From Anaeromicrobium sediminis (GTDB taxonomy: Bacteria; Bacillota; Clostridia; Peptostreptococcales; Thermotaleaceae): a stretch of DNA of 64,000 nucleotides. The first letter of the stretch is position 1. The number at the start of each line of letters is the position of its first letter. The stretch is from NCBI RefSeq assembly GCF_002270055.1, contig NZ_NIBG01000015.1, forward strand, positions 40,294 through 104,293. Reading direction: 5' to 3'. Below the pieces are notes generated by a model. The model ran no database searches and was not told where the DNA came from. It worked only from the letters and a program-made list of their open reading frames with translations. The position numbers were made by a program, and so were the translations under genes. This document shows, in pieces, positions 16,482 to 25,584 of the stretch.

Positions 16482-17429
16482 ATGTATTATATATTATTAG
16501 TATTAGGATTTATTTTATTAATAAAAGGAGCAGATTTTTTTGTAGATGGGGCATCTAGTATAGCTAAATTATTAAAGGTGCCACCTGTTTTAATTGGTCT
16601 TACTATAGTGGCCTTTGGAACCAGTTCTCCAGAAGGAGCCGTTAGTATTAGAGCTGCCATAAATGGAAACAATGGTCTATCTTTGGGAAATATTATAGGA
16701 AGTAATATGTTTAATATGTCCTTAGTAATAGGCATAGCAGCAATAATAATTCCACTTAAAGTAGAAATGCAGACTATTAAAAAGGAAATCCCCTTTACTT
16801 TATTGGCAGCCATAGTTGTTGAAATACTAATGGCTGATGTATTTCTTAATAAGCAAGACACTAATATGTTATCAAGGTCAGATGGATTAGTACTTTTATG
16901 TTTCTTTATCATATTCATGTATTATTTATTTGAAGTGGCCATGAAAAGCAGAGAAAATTATGAGGAAGAATTTCATGAAGTTAGTAAAGGAAAAAGTATA
17001 ATCTATACTATAGCAGGGTTAATAGCAATACTAGTTGGAGGAGACTTAGTAGTAAAAAGTAGCTCTAAAATAGCCTTGGCTTTTGGAATGAGCGAAACAT
17101 TAGTTGCCATAACTATAGTATCCTTAGGTACTTCACTACCAGAGTTAATCACATGTGTTACGGCTGCTAGAAAGGGATATAGCGACATGGCCGTTGGAAA
17201 TATAGTAGGTAGTAATATATTTAACACCCTATTTGTATTAGGAACATCAGCTACAATAAATCCATTGGTTGTGGAAAGTGGATTAAATATAGACGTAGGA
17301 TTTATGGTTATATATACTTTCTTACTATTAATATTCTCCATACTACATTATAAGATTGTAAGATGGGAAGGAGCCCTATTAGTTCTATCTTATGGAGGTT
17401 ACATAGTGTATGTTTTAGGAAACAAATAA
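16482..17429 (+). CDS. Calcium/sodium antiporter, CaCA family (YrbG-like)
   Basis: This 315-aa protein has two homologous halves of about five helices each. The alpha-1 repeat LTIVAFGTSSPEGAVSIRAAINGNNGLSLGNIIGSNMFN and the alpha-2 repeat ITIVSLGTSLPELITCVTAARKGYSDMAVGNIVGSNIFN carry the ion-binding G-T-S-x-P-E and G-S-N-x-F-N signatures. The family exchanges Ca2+ for Na+ or H+ across the inner membrane. One substitution to note is EGAVSIRAA in repeat 1, where many members have ELxVSxxAA. A terminator follows at once. Confidence 0.92.
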   Translation: MYYILLVLGFILLIKGADFFVDGASSIAKLLKVPPVLIGLTIVAFGTSSPEGAVSIRAAINGNNGLSLGNIIGSNMFNMSLVIGIAAIIIPLKVEMQTIKKEIPFTLLAAIVVEILMADVFLNKQDTNMLSRSDGLVLLCFFIIFMYYLFEVAMKSRENYEEEFHEVSKGKSIIYTIAGLIAILVGGDLVVKSSSKIALAFGMSETLVAITIVSLGTSLPELITCVTAARKGYSDMAVGNIVGSNIFNTLFVLGTSATINPLVVESGLNIDVGFMVIYTFLLLIFSILHYKIVRWEGALLVLSYGGYIVYVLGNK

Positions 17430-17430
17430 A

Positions 17431-17458
17431 AGTCAATTCTTATGAATTGGCTTTTTTT
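17431..17458 (+). terminator. Terminator
   Basis: GTCAATTC, TTAT loop, GAATTGGC, then seven T. Confidence 0.85.
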
Positions 17459-17652
17459 ACGTTTATTTTCTAAAGGGATCTATGTTGTTGTGATAAATGG
17501 TACAAGGTATTTTAAATATTATTGTTTTAAAAAAGAAACAAACGACATACATATTAATACAAGTAAGATTACTTAGATTCAAAAAATACATGTTTGTGTG
17601 TGGAGTGTAGGTTAGGTTTGTTTTTTAAAAAAAGGGGGGACTTCTAAATATT

Positions 17653-19575
17653 ATGATGGAATTTTCAGAGATTATTAAAAAAGATAGAGAAGAAAGAAGA
17701 AAACAACGTTTTAAAGGAACATTTTTGGATTATCTTGAGATACTGAAAGAAAGTCCATCCACATGTATGTTAGCACACCAAAGGATGTATGAACGAATCG
17801 TAGAAAAAGGGGTAGATGTAATTAATACAGAAGAAAATCCTAGATTAAGAAGAATTTATGGTAATGATATCATCAAAAAGTACGATTTCTTTAAGGATGA
17901 CTTTTTTGGTATTGATAAAAGTCTGATGAAAATTGTGAGATACTTTAAGACAGCAGCTATGAAAGGTGAAGAATCACGTCAAGTTCTTTACCTTGTGGGA
18001 CCTGTAGGTGCAGGAAAATCTTCTTTGATGGAAGCATTAAAAAGGGTGTTAGAGATGGGCCCTCCTGTATATGCAATTAAGGGATGTCCTATGAGAGAAG
18101 AGCCTCTTCACTTAGTTCCAAAGCATCTTAGAGAACAGTTTGAAAATTTATTGAATATAAAAATCGAAGGAGACTTATGTCCTATTTGTCGATATAGATT
18201 AATAAATGAATACAATGGCGAATTTGAAAGAGTTCCTGTAGAGACAGTAGATTTTAGTATTCGAGGAAGGAAAGGAGTAGGGGTAGTTCCCCCAGTTGAT
18301 CCTAATAATCAAGACACTTCTGTTCTTGTAGGGTCTGTAGATATATCAAAATTAGATTTATATCCTGAAGATGATCCAAGAGTATTATCTTTAAATGGAG
18401 CATTTGATGTTGGAAATCGTGGAATTGTAGAATTTATAGAGGTGTTTAAGAATGAGGTTGAGTATCTTCATACAATGATCACTGCAACACAAGAAAAGAG
18501 CATACCATCTCCTGGTAAAGGCCCTATGATATATTTTGATGGTATTATTTTAGCCCATTCAAATGAGGCAGAATGGAATAAGTTTAAAGCTGATCATACC
18601 AACGAAGCTATTTTAGATAGAATTGTTAAAATTGAGATGCCTTATTGTCTTGAATTGAATGAGGAAGTAAAGATTTATAATAAGGTTTTGAAAAAGAGTA
18701 AGTTCAGTGCCCATATTGCACCTCATACGATTGAAGTAGCCTCTATGTTTGCAATTTTAACGAGACTTACTGCTTCATCGAAAGTTGACCCTCTTACAAA
18801 ACTAAAAATTTACAATGGAGAAGAAATCGTAGAAAAAGGAACTACTAAAAAAATAGATATACTAGAACTACGAGAAGAGGCACAAAGAGAAGGGATGACA
18901 GGAATATCTACAAGATTTATTATGAAAGCCATAGATACTGCAATGGCAGAAACAGAACATGACTGTATTAATCCTATTGCAGTACTAGAAGTATTAGTAA
19001 AATCAGTAAAAGAATTGTCAGTTGGCGATGAGGAAAAGAAAAAATATTTAAATTTCATTCAAAATGTTATTAAAAAAGAATACCATAAAATATTAGAAAA
19101 AGAAGTAACAAAAGCATTTATACATGGATACCATGAGCAAGCGGAGGATCTATTTAATAATTATCTAGATCATGCTGAAGCTTTTGTTAATAAGACAAAA
19201 ATTAAAGATAGCAGTACAGGTGAAGAGTTAGAACCAGATGAAAAATTCTTAAGATCTATAGAAGAGCAGATTGGTATTACTAGCAGTGCGGCGAAAGGAT
19301 TTAGGCAAGATGTGACGTCTTATATGTTCTATTTGATGCGCAGTGGCAGCAAAATTGAGTATACATGTTATGAGCCTTTAAAGGAAGCAATTGAGAAAAA
19401 GCTAACAACATCTGTAAAGGAATTAAGCAGAGTAATTACCCGTACGAAAGTAAGAGATAAAGATCAGAATAAAAAGTATGATGCCATGGTAGAAGAAATG
19501 AAAAGAAATGGATATTGTGACCAATGCTGCAATGTGATTCTAAAATATGCTGCAAACAATTTATGGAAAGATTAA
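17653..19575 (+). CDS. prkA: PrkA family serine protein kinase / AAA+ protein
   Basis: This 640-aa protein has the PrkA AAA core with Walker A GPVGAGKSSLMEAL near residue 116, a CPMREEPLHLVP segment, the paired Cys in LCPICRYRL, IYFDGIILAHSNEAEW, and the C-terminal kinase-like PrkA domain with KYDAMVEEMKRNGYCDQCC. In Bacillus and enteric bacteria it works with YeaH/YhbH and SpoVR-type partners in starvation or sporulation; recent work on the family also suggests protease-like activity. It is the first gene of prkA-yhbH-spoVR. The spacing from GGGGGGA to ATG is long (about 12). Confidence 0.94.
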   Translation: MMEFSEIIKKDREERRKQRFKGTFLDYLEILKESPSTCMLAHQRMYERIVEKGVDVINTEENPRLRRIYGNDIIKKYDFFKDDFFGIDKSLMKIVRYFKTAAMKGEESRQVLYLVGPVGAGKSSLMEALKRVLEMGPPVYAIKGCPMREEPLHLVPKHLREQFENLLNIKIEGDLCPICRYRLINEYNGEFERVPVETVDFSIRGRKGVGVVPPVDPNNQDTSVLVGSVDISKLDLYPEDDPRVLSLNGAFDVGNRGIVEFIEVFKNEVEYLHTMITATQEKSIPSPGKGPMIYFDGIILAHSNEAEWNKFKADHTNEAILDRIVKIEMPYCLELNEEVKIYNKVLKKSKFSAHIAPHTIEVASMFAILTRLTASSKVDPLTKLKIYNGEEIVEKGTTKKIDILELREEAQREGMTGISTRFIMKAIDTAMAETEHDCINPIAVLEVLVKSVKELSVGDEEKKKYLNFIQNVIKKEYHKILEKEVTKAFIHGYHEQAEDLFNNYLDHAEAFVNKTKIKDSSTGEELEPDEKFLRSIEEQIGITSSAAKGFRQDVTSYMFYLMRSGSKIEYTCYEPLKEAIEKKLTTSVKELSRVITRTKVRDKDQNKKYDAMVEEMKRNGYCDQCCNVILKYAANNLWKD

Positions 19576-19589
19576 TGAATTAGATTAAA

Positions 19590-19626
19590 AATTAAGAATG
19601 AATAATCTTATTATTCATTCTTAATT
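19590..19626 (+). repeat. 17-base perfect inverted repeat between prkA and yhbH
   Basis: Two perfect 17-base arms flank a 3-base loop. No T-run follows, so it looks more like an mRNA-stabilising or processing hairpin inside the operon than a terminator. It may explain unequal prkA and yhbH levels; this is inference. Confidence 0.6.
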
Positions 19627-19675
19627 ATTCATTTCTCCACAAAATGAAGTTGGACTTTTATATGGAGGTGAGGAT

Positions 19676-20863
19676 GTGGCTATATTTAGAGAATTTGACA
19701 ACAGAGGGCGGGATCGGTCAGCAGAAGATAGAAGAAGACATAGAAAGTTAGTAGAAGATTCTATTAAGAAGAATATAGGAAATATTATTGCTGAAGAGAG
19801 CATTATTGGACAGAGTAGAGATAAGAAGATAAAAGTTCCTATAAAGGGAATTAAAGAATATCAGTTTATATATGGAAAAAATAAAAAAGGAACTGGTTCA
19901 GGAACAGGAAACGAAAAAAGAGGAGATAAAATAGGCAGCGATGATATGGAGCAAGGTCAAGGGCAAGAACAAGCTGGAAATGCAGAGGGCGAAGATATTT
20001 TTGAAACAGAGATTACCATTGAAGAGTTGATACAGTATTTATTTGATGACTTAAATTTACCTTTTATGCAGAGAAAGAAGTTTAATGAAATTGAATCGGA
20101 GAAAAATTTTAAAAGACTAGGGTATCAAAGAAAAGGAATTCCGCCAAGACTTGCAAAAAAAAGATCAGTAGTAGAGCGACTAAAAAGGAAAAAAGGTTAT
20201 GAGAGAGGAAAAAATCAAGAAGTTCATAATCCTGAGCAAGTAGAGGAGAATAAAAGATTTCCATTTAAAGAAGATGACTTAAGGTATTATCGTGTAAGAG
20301 AAGATGTTAGACGTGAAAGTAATGCAGTAGTAATTTGTATTATGGACACCTCAGGTTCCATGACCCTTACCAAAAAATATTTGGCTCGAAGCTTTTATTT
20401 TCTTTTGTATCAGTTTGTAAGATTAAAGTATGTTCATGTGGAAGTTGTATTTGTAGCTCATACGACCGTAGGTAAAGAAGTAAGTGAGAAAGAATTCTTT
20501 CATAAGGGGGAATCAGGAGGAACATATATTAGTAGTGGGTATGATAAAGCTTTAGAAATAATCGAAAAAAGATATAATCCTGAAGTATGGAATGTATATG
20601 CATTTCATTGTAGTGACGGAGACAATTGGTCTCAGGATAATAAAAAGGCTGTAGAGTCAGCAAAAAAACTGTGTGAAACCTGTAATCTTTTTGGATATGG
20701 AGAGATTAAACCAGGATATTATTCACGAATGAGTACTATTAAATCTGAATTTAACATGAATGTAAAATATCCAAACTTTTCGATTGTCACAATGTCAAGA
20801 AAGGAGGATATTGTTCCTGCTCTCAGAAGATTATTGGACAAAGAAGAAGGGCTTAAGGAATAA
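19676..20863 (+). CDS. yhbH: Sporulation protein YhbH (DUF444)
   Basis: This 395-aa protein of the YeaH/YhbH family begins at GTG 19676, behind GGAGGTGAGG. A Gly/Gln-rich linker (residues ~75-105) separates the N-terminal part from a von Willebrand A-like domain with the MIDAS-type motif DTSGSMT near residue 223 and SGGTYISSGYDKALEII. It is known as a companion of PrkA and SpoVR; the mechanism is uncertain. It overlaps the spoVR start by one base (TAATG), indicating translational coupling. Confidence 0.93.
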   Translation: MAIFREFDNRGRDRSAEDRRRHRKLVEDSIKKNIGNIIAEESIIGQSRDKKIKVPIKGIKEYQFIYGKNKKGTGSGTGNEKRGDKIGSDDMEQGQGQEQAGNAEGEDIFETEITIEELIQYLFDDLNLPFMQRKKFNEIESEKNFKRLGYQRKGIPPRLAKKRSVVERLKRKKGYERGKNQEVHNPEQVEENKRFPFKEDDLRYYRVREDVRRESNAVVICIMDTSGSMTLTKKYLARSFYFLLYQFVRLKYVHVEVVFVAHTTVGKEVSEKEFFHKGESGGTYISSGYDKALEIIEKRYNPEVWNVYAFHCSDGDNWSQDNKKAVESAKKLCETCNLFGYGEIKPGYYSRMSTIKSEFNMNVKYPNFSIVTMSRKEDIVPALRRLLDKEEGLKE

Positions 20864-22251
20864 TGAATTTGCTTATGAGAGAATATACAGTTAAAGAGTT
20901 AGAAAAATGGAATAGGAAAATTGAAGAGATTGTAAATGAAGAGGGATTAGATTACTATCCTCAAGAGTTTGAAATTTGCAGCTATGAAGACATGATTTGT
21001 TATGAAGCTTATGTAGGAATGCCTTCTCACTATCCCCATTGGAGCTATGGAAAGACTTATGAAAGGAAAAAAACCCTATATAAGCATAATCTAGAAGGGC
21101 TACCTTATGAAATGGTCATAAATTCTAATCCTTGTATAGGGTATTTGATGAGGGATAATACGCTGCTTTTACAGATTCTTACCATGGCCCACGTATATGG
21201 ACACAATGACTTTTTCAAAAATAATAGATTGTTTGCAGAAGGAACTCAGGCAGAGTATACCATTGAGATGTTTAAAAATCATGCAGATCGTATCAGAAGC
21301 TACATACAGGACCCTAGTATTGGATATGAGGGAGTAGAACGTGTGTTGGATGCGGGTCATGCATTAAGATTTCAAACTTCAAGAGTAATAGGACATAAAA
21401 AAATCTCAGATGAGGAGATAAAGAAAAGAATCCTTGAAAATTATTATTCGGAAATAAAGGTTACAAGTCCTCTAGATGAAAAGAAAGATATTCCTTTCCC
21501 AAATTTAGAAAAAATTCCGTTAGAACCTACTGAGGATATTATTGGGTTTATGGTAGAATATTCAAAATTAGAGGATTGGGAAAAGGATATATTAAACATT
21601 GTGAAAGAAGAGGCCGATTATTTCATTCCACAGATAGAAACGAAAATTATGAATGAGGGATGGGCAAGTTATTGGCACTATAAGATTCTAAATAAATTAG
21701 AATTACCTCCAACACTCCATATGGAATTTCTAAATCGCCATAACCAGGTAATTAGGCCATTCTTAGGACACATTAACCCTTATTATATGGGATTTAAAAT
21801 TTTCAATGAGATTGAAGCGAAATATGGTAGGGATAAACTGTTTGAAGTGCGTAAAATGGAAAGAGATAACTCTTTTATTCGAAGATACCTTACAAAAGAA
21901 CTTTCCAGTGAGATGAATCTTTTTCAATATGGAAAGAGAACTAAAGATTATGAGATAGAAGAAGTAGCAGATGAAGAAGGTTGGAAAGAAATAAGAAATA
22001 CCTTAGCAAATAACACAGGAATAGGATCAATTCCTTTTATTAAAGTGATAGAAGTATCACCAAAAGACCAAACTCTTATATTAGAGCATGAATATGATGG
22101 AAGGGAATTAGAATTAAAATATGCTTATGAAACATTAAGATACACAGCCACCCTTTGGGGAGGAAAAGTAGAATTAAAAACTACTGTTGATAATGTGAAA
22201 AAACGTATTGTATGTGATGAAAATAAAAAGATATCTTTAAAAAGAGAGTAA
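20863..22251 (+). CDS. spoVR: SpoVR family protein
   Basis: This 462-aa SpoVR-family protein is involved in spore cortex formation in Bacillus. Conserved segments are LYKHNLEGLPYEMVINSNP, LTMAHVYGHNDFFKNN, EGWASYWHYKIL near residue 265 and NPYYMGFKIFNEIE. It is the last gene of the prkA operon, followed by a terminator and repeat copy B. It starts at the ATG overlapping the yhbH stop; a further in-frame ATG four codons later is possible. Confidence 0.94.
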   Translation: MNLLMREYTVKELEKWNRKIEEIVNEEGLDYYPQEFEICSYEDMICYEAYVGMPSHYPHWSYGKTYERKKTLYKHNLEGLPYEMVINSNPCIGYLMRDNTLLLQILTMAHVYGHNDFFKNNRLFAEGTQAEYTIEMFKNHADRIRSYIQDPSIGYEGVERVLDAGHALRFQTSRVIGHKKISDEEIKKRILENYYSEIKVTSPLDEKKDIPFPNLEKIPLEPTEDIIGFMVEYSKLEDWEKDILNIVKEEADYFIPQIETKIMNEGWASYWHYKILNKLELPPTLHMEFLNRHNQVIRPFLGHINPYYMGFKIFNEIEAKYGRDKLFEVRKMERDNSFIRRYLTKELSSEMNLFQYGKRTKDYEIEEVADEEGWKEIRNTLANNTGIGSIPFIKVIEVSPKDQTLILEHEYDGRELELKYAYETLRYTATLWGGKVELKTTVDNVKKRIVCDENKKISLKRE

Positions 22252-22254
22252 TGG

Positions 22255-22286
22255 AGCAGGGGAAAATTTCCCCTGCTTTATTTTTT
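22255..22286 (+). terminator. Terminator of the prkA operon
   Basis: AGCAGGGGAAA and TTTCCCCTGCT form a hairpin followed by a T-rich run. The T-run is the left boundary of element copy B. Confidence 0.85.
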
Positions 22287-22455
22287 ACGCATCAGGAAAT
22301 TGTAAATTTTAAAAATTATGGATAAGTAAAAAATAAGGGGGTGTGGGGGAAGAATTCCCCTGCCTCTTTAAAGGAGGATGCTCAGATTACGTTAGTAATC
22401 GTCGAAAGGAACCATAGGGTTCCTTAGCGAAGCATACGGAGTATGTCTTTTTTAT
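22281..22455 (+). repeat. Structured intergenic repeat element, copy B
   Basis: This has the same layout as copy A. Stem 3 here is GATTAC/GTAATC with loop GTTA, stem 4 GGAACC/GGTTCC with loop ATAG, and the terminal stem GCATAC/GTATGT followed by a T-run. It lies between spoVR and the sigma-54 activator gene, about 200 bases before that gene's start. Confidence 0.87.
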
Positions 22456-22537
22456 AAGAAGCATATTTATAATCTGCTAATTTTAGAATAATAAATATAA
22501 AAGAGTAGTTAATAAATGTGTGTAAGAAATTAGTATG

Positions 22538-22565
22538 TTGACAAATATGTAATAGATGTTATAAC
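22538..22565 (+). promoter_or_regulatory. Sigma-A type promoter of the activator gene
   Basis: TTGACA, 16-base spacer, TATAAC, about 90 bases before the ATG at 22653. Confidence 0.65.
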
Positions 22566-22652
22566 ATATGCTGCTTACAATATGTTAATATAATATTTAT
22601 AGTATAAAAGGCAGATACATGGTGTTGTATGTGAGGAAACAAGGGGGATGCT

Positions 22653-24053
22653 ATGAAAAGAGGAAAGCAGGATTTTTTAAAAGATATGGAATATATTGAT
22701 GGTATTACCATCATTGATAGAAATGGAAAAATATTATTTTCTATAAAATTTAATCCATGGTTTCATCCGGAAATAGTAGACGGGGAAGAAATAATTGGAA
22801 AAAACTTATGTGAGGTATTTACAAATATTGACGAAGATATAAGCACTTTGTTTAAAGCCATGGAGCTAGGAAGGCCAATTCATAGGAAAAAACAGAGTGT
22901 TGTAAACATAGAAGGAACAAAGATTGTTACAATGAATACATCTTTACCAATTAAAGGGGAAGGTAAAATTATTGGGGCTATTGAACTTTCAAAGGATATT
23001 ACAAAACACAAAGATAGAGATACGAATATGAACGTTATTCAAATGAATTCTCAACTCTTTACTAATACAAATGAAATGAAAAAATACTTAGGGCCTGATC
23101 GGGCAAGGTATTCTTTAGAAGATATTGTTTCAAATAATACAAAAATGAGGGAGTTAAAGTATTTTGTAAAAAAGATTGCAAAAGGAAGGTCTTCTGTTTT
23201 TATTTATGGAGAAACTGGAACAGGAAAAGAATTGTTTGCCCATGCCATTCATAATGAAAGTAGTAGACGGGATAAACCTTTTATTGCACAAAATTGTGCT
23301 GCTATTCCCGAAAATCTATTAGAAAGTATCTTATTTGGCACAACAAAGGGAAGTTTTACAGGATCCTGCGACCATCCAGGGTTATTTGAATTAGCTGAGG
23401 GAGGAACCTTATTTCTAGATGAGATTAACTCTATGCCAATTCACCTACAAGCAAAATTATTAAGGGTATTACAAGACGGATATATTAGAAGATTAGGAGA
23501 TAGACAAGAAAGAAATGTAGATGTGAGAATTATTACAGCATCAAATATGAGTTTTAAGAAATGTATAAAAGAGGGATATCTTAGAGAAGATATTTACTAT
23601 CGATTAGCTGCTATGTCTATGCTTATTCCACCTCTTAGAGAAAGAAAAGAAGATATTGAAATTTTGTTAAATTTTTTCATTAATAAATATAATAAATTAC
23701 TTGAGAAACATATTAAGAAGGTATCAAAGGATGTATATAATGTATTGATCAATTATAATTGGCCGGGAAATGTAAGAGAATTGGAACATGTAATAGAGTA
23801 TGCTATGAACATTGTTGATCATACAGCTGATGAAATAGAAATAGAACATATTGAAAACATGATGAAAGTAATAGAAGAAGACCATACCCAAGTAAATATA
23901 AGACCATTAAAGGAAGCCATATCAGAGGTGGAAAAGAAACTAATTAAAGAAGCAATTAAAAAAACAAAAGGAAATGTTTCTGAAGCTGCACGATTATTAG
24001 AAATACCTAGACAAACTCTTCAAAGAAAAATAAGAAGTTATCATATTATATAA
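22653..24053 (+). CDS. Sigma-54-dependent transcriptional activator, RocR-like, PAS-AAA-Fis
   Basis: This is a 466-aa enhancer-binding protein. An N-terminal PAS domain (residues ~10-125) is followed by a sigma-54 AAA+ domain with Walker A GETGTGKE near 188 and Walker B FLDEINSMP, and then a C-terminal Fis-type HTH (GNVSEAARLLEIPRQTLQRKI). The loop that touches sigma-54, usually GAFTGA, reads GSFTGS here, in the RocR-style context 'GTTKGSFTGSCDHPGLFE'. It faces ald, which has a -24/-12 promoter, so it is the likely activator of alanine dehydrogenase and the NhaC gene. The PAS ligand is not known. Confidence 0.9.
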   Translation: MKRGKQDFLKDMEYIDGITIIDRNGKILFSIKFNPWFHPEIVDGEEIIGKNLCEVFTNIDEDISTLFKAMELGRPIHRKKQSVVNIEGTKIVTMNTSLPIKGEGKIIGAIELSKDITKHKDRDTNMNVIQMNSQLFTNTNEMKKYLGPDRARYSLEDIVSNNTKMRELKYFVKKIAKGRSSVFIYGETGTGKELFAHAIHNESSRRDKPFIAQNCAAIPENLLESILFGTTKGSFTGSCDHPGLFELAEGGTLFLDEINSMPIHLQAKLLRVLQDGYIRRLGDRQERNVDVRIITASNMSFKKCIKEGYLREDIYYRLAAMSMLIPPLRERKEDIEILLNFFINKYNKLLEKHIKKVSKDVYNVLINYNWPGNVRELEHVIEYAMNIVDHTADEIEIEHIENMMKVIEEDHTQVNIRPLKEAISEVEKKLIKEAIKKTKGNVSEAARLLEIPRQTLQRKIRSYHII

Positions 24054-24078
24054 ACTTGTAACTATGAAATATTAAGAA

Positions 24079-24137
24079 TGCTCAAAAAATAACAAATATA
24101 GTTTTAAAATAATAAATACTGCTCAAAAAATAACAAA
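24079..24137 (+). promoter_or_regulatory. Paired 18-base direct repeat upstream of ald (candidate activator sites)
   Basis: TGCTCAAAAAATAACAAA occurs exactly at 24079-24096 and 24120-24137, 41 bases apart (about four helical turns) and 140-200 bases before the -24/-12 promoter. This is the expected distance for enhancer-binding-protein sites. Binding is inferred. Confidence 0.5.
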
Positions 24138-24173
24138 AAAGCTGTGCGATGTGAAAAAATTGCCAGCTTTTTT
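24135..24173 (+). terminator. Terminator of the activator gene
   Basis: AAAAAAGCTG and CAGCTTTTTT form a stem with a 20-base loop and a T-run. Confidence 0.65.
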
Positions 24174-24279
24174 AATGTATAGTTCATAAAAGACGTTATT
24201 TAATATAAAATAACAATGGTTTTTGTGATGAAAAACATTGAAATTGCTACATAATAAGAAAAAATCAAATCTTTCTCAA

Positions 24280-24295
24280 TGGCACGAATATTGCA
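24280..24295 (+). promoter_or_regulatory. Sigma-54 (-24/-12) promoter of ald
   Basis: TGGCAC, five bases, TTGCA: an exact match to the sigma-54 consensus, 52 bases before the ald start codon. Confidence 0.88.
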
Positions 24296-24347
24296 ATATG
24301 TAAAAGTGTATATTGTAGATCTTGGATCATAGGAGGAGGAAATAGAA

Positions 24348-25517
24348 ATGATTATTGGTGTGTTAAAGGAAATCAAAAGTGGAGAGTCACGTGTCATTAT
24401 GACACCAATAGAAGCTGGAGAACTTGTGGAGGATGGACATAAGGTTCTAGTTCAAAGTAATGCGGGGGCTAATGCAGGATTTGAAGACAGCGAATATACT
24501 GCTGTTGGAGCAGAAATTAAAGAAAATATGAAAGATATTTATGAAGCTAGTGACATGGTAGTAAAAGTAAAAGAAATTGAACCCATAGAATATGGATTAA
24601 TTAAAGAAGGACAGATTATTTTTGCCTGTATACATCCAGCTGCAAACAGAGAAGAGGTAGATGCTTTAATTAAAAGAAGAGCCATTGCATTTACAGCAGA
24701 GGACACCCATAGATTTGGTTCTCCTAATTGCGAAGTGGCAGGAAAGTTAGGGGCACTTATGGGAGTGCATTATCTCCTTAGCATTAATGGGGGAAGAGGA
24801 CAGTTAATATGTGGCATTGGAGGAGCTCCAGGGGCTAAGGTACTAGTTTTAGGAGCAGGTATTGTGGGAAAAGGAGCAGCTCAAATTGTATCATCATTAG
24901 GAGCTCAAGTAACTCTTATGGATATTAATATTGGTATACTAAGACACAGTGAAGAAATTTTTCCTAAAAATGTGCAAACTATGTTCTCTAATCAACAGAA
25001 CATAAAAAAAATATTACCTAATATAGATTTGGTAATCAATTGTGTTAAATGGCCAAAGCATAGGGAGGATCATTTAATTACCAAAGATATGTTAAAAATT
25101 ATGAAAAAGGGTAGCGTTATAGTGGATGTTAGTGCAGATGTAGGTGGAGCTATTGAAACATATAGACCGACAAGTCATGAAACTCCTACCTATGTAATAG
25201 ATGGAGTTATACATTATGGAGTAGATAATATACCGGGAGCTGCGCCACATACCACCTCTATTGCTTATGCGGCATCCGTTTTTCCTCATTTAAGGGCTAT
25301 TGCAAATGATGGAATTGTAGAGGCTGTGAAGAAAGATGGTTATTTAAGAAGGAGCTTAACTGCTTTCAAAGGGGTACTTACTCATGAAGAGACTAGTGTT
25401 ATTCAAAATAGACCATGGAAAACACCAGAGGAAGTATTAGGATTGATAGATTGTAATTATTTAGATTATGTACCAAAAGCTACAAGCACAAAGGAAAAGA
25501 AAAAAAATATAAAATAA
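24348..25517 (+). CDS. ald: Alanine dehydrogenase
   Basis: This NAD-dependent enzyme converts L-alanine to pyruvate and ammonia. Typical features are MIIGVLKEIKSGESRVIMTPIEAGELV, the substrate Lys and His region (VVKVKEIEP, FACIHPAA), the nucleotide motif VLVLGAGIVGKGAAQI near residue 170, VIVDVSADVGGAIET, and YGVDNIPGAAPHTTSIAYA. It is 389 aa; the tail is Lys-rich. A consensus sigma-54 promoter and a linked activator indicate induction, probably by an amino acid. The nhaC-type transporter 67 bases downstream is likely cotranscribed. Confidence 0.96.
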   Translation: MIIGVLKEIKSGESRVIMTPIEAGELVEDGHKVLVQSNAGANAGFEDSEYTAVGAEIKENMKDIYEASDMVVKVKEIEPIEYGLIKEGQIIFACIHPAANREEVDALIKRRAIAFTAEDTHRFGSPNCEVAGKLGALMGVHYLLSINGGRGQLICGIGGAPGAKVLVLGAGIVGKGAAQIVSSLGAQVTLMDINIGILRHSEEIFPKNVQTMFSNQQNIKKILPNIDLVINCVKWPKHREDHLITKDMLKIMKKGSVIVDVSADVGGAIETYRPTSHETPTYVIDGVIHYGVDNIPGAAPHTTSIAYAASVFPHLRAIANDGIVEAVKKDGYLRRSLTAFKGVLTHEETSVIQNRPWKTPEEVLGLIDCNYLDYVPKATSTKEKKKNIK

Positions 25518-25584
25518 ATTATTTGTACTTATGAAAATTAAATGTCTTTGCTGGAAAATAAAAAATTAAAAGGAGAGATGTGAA

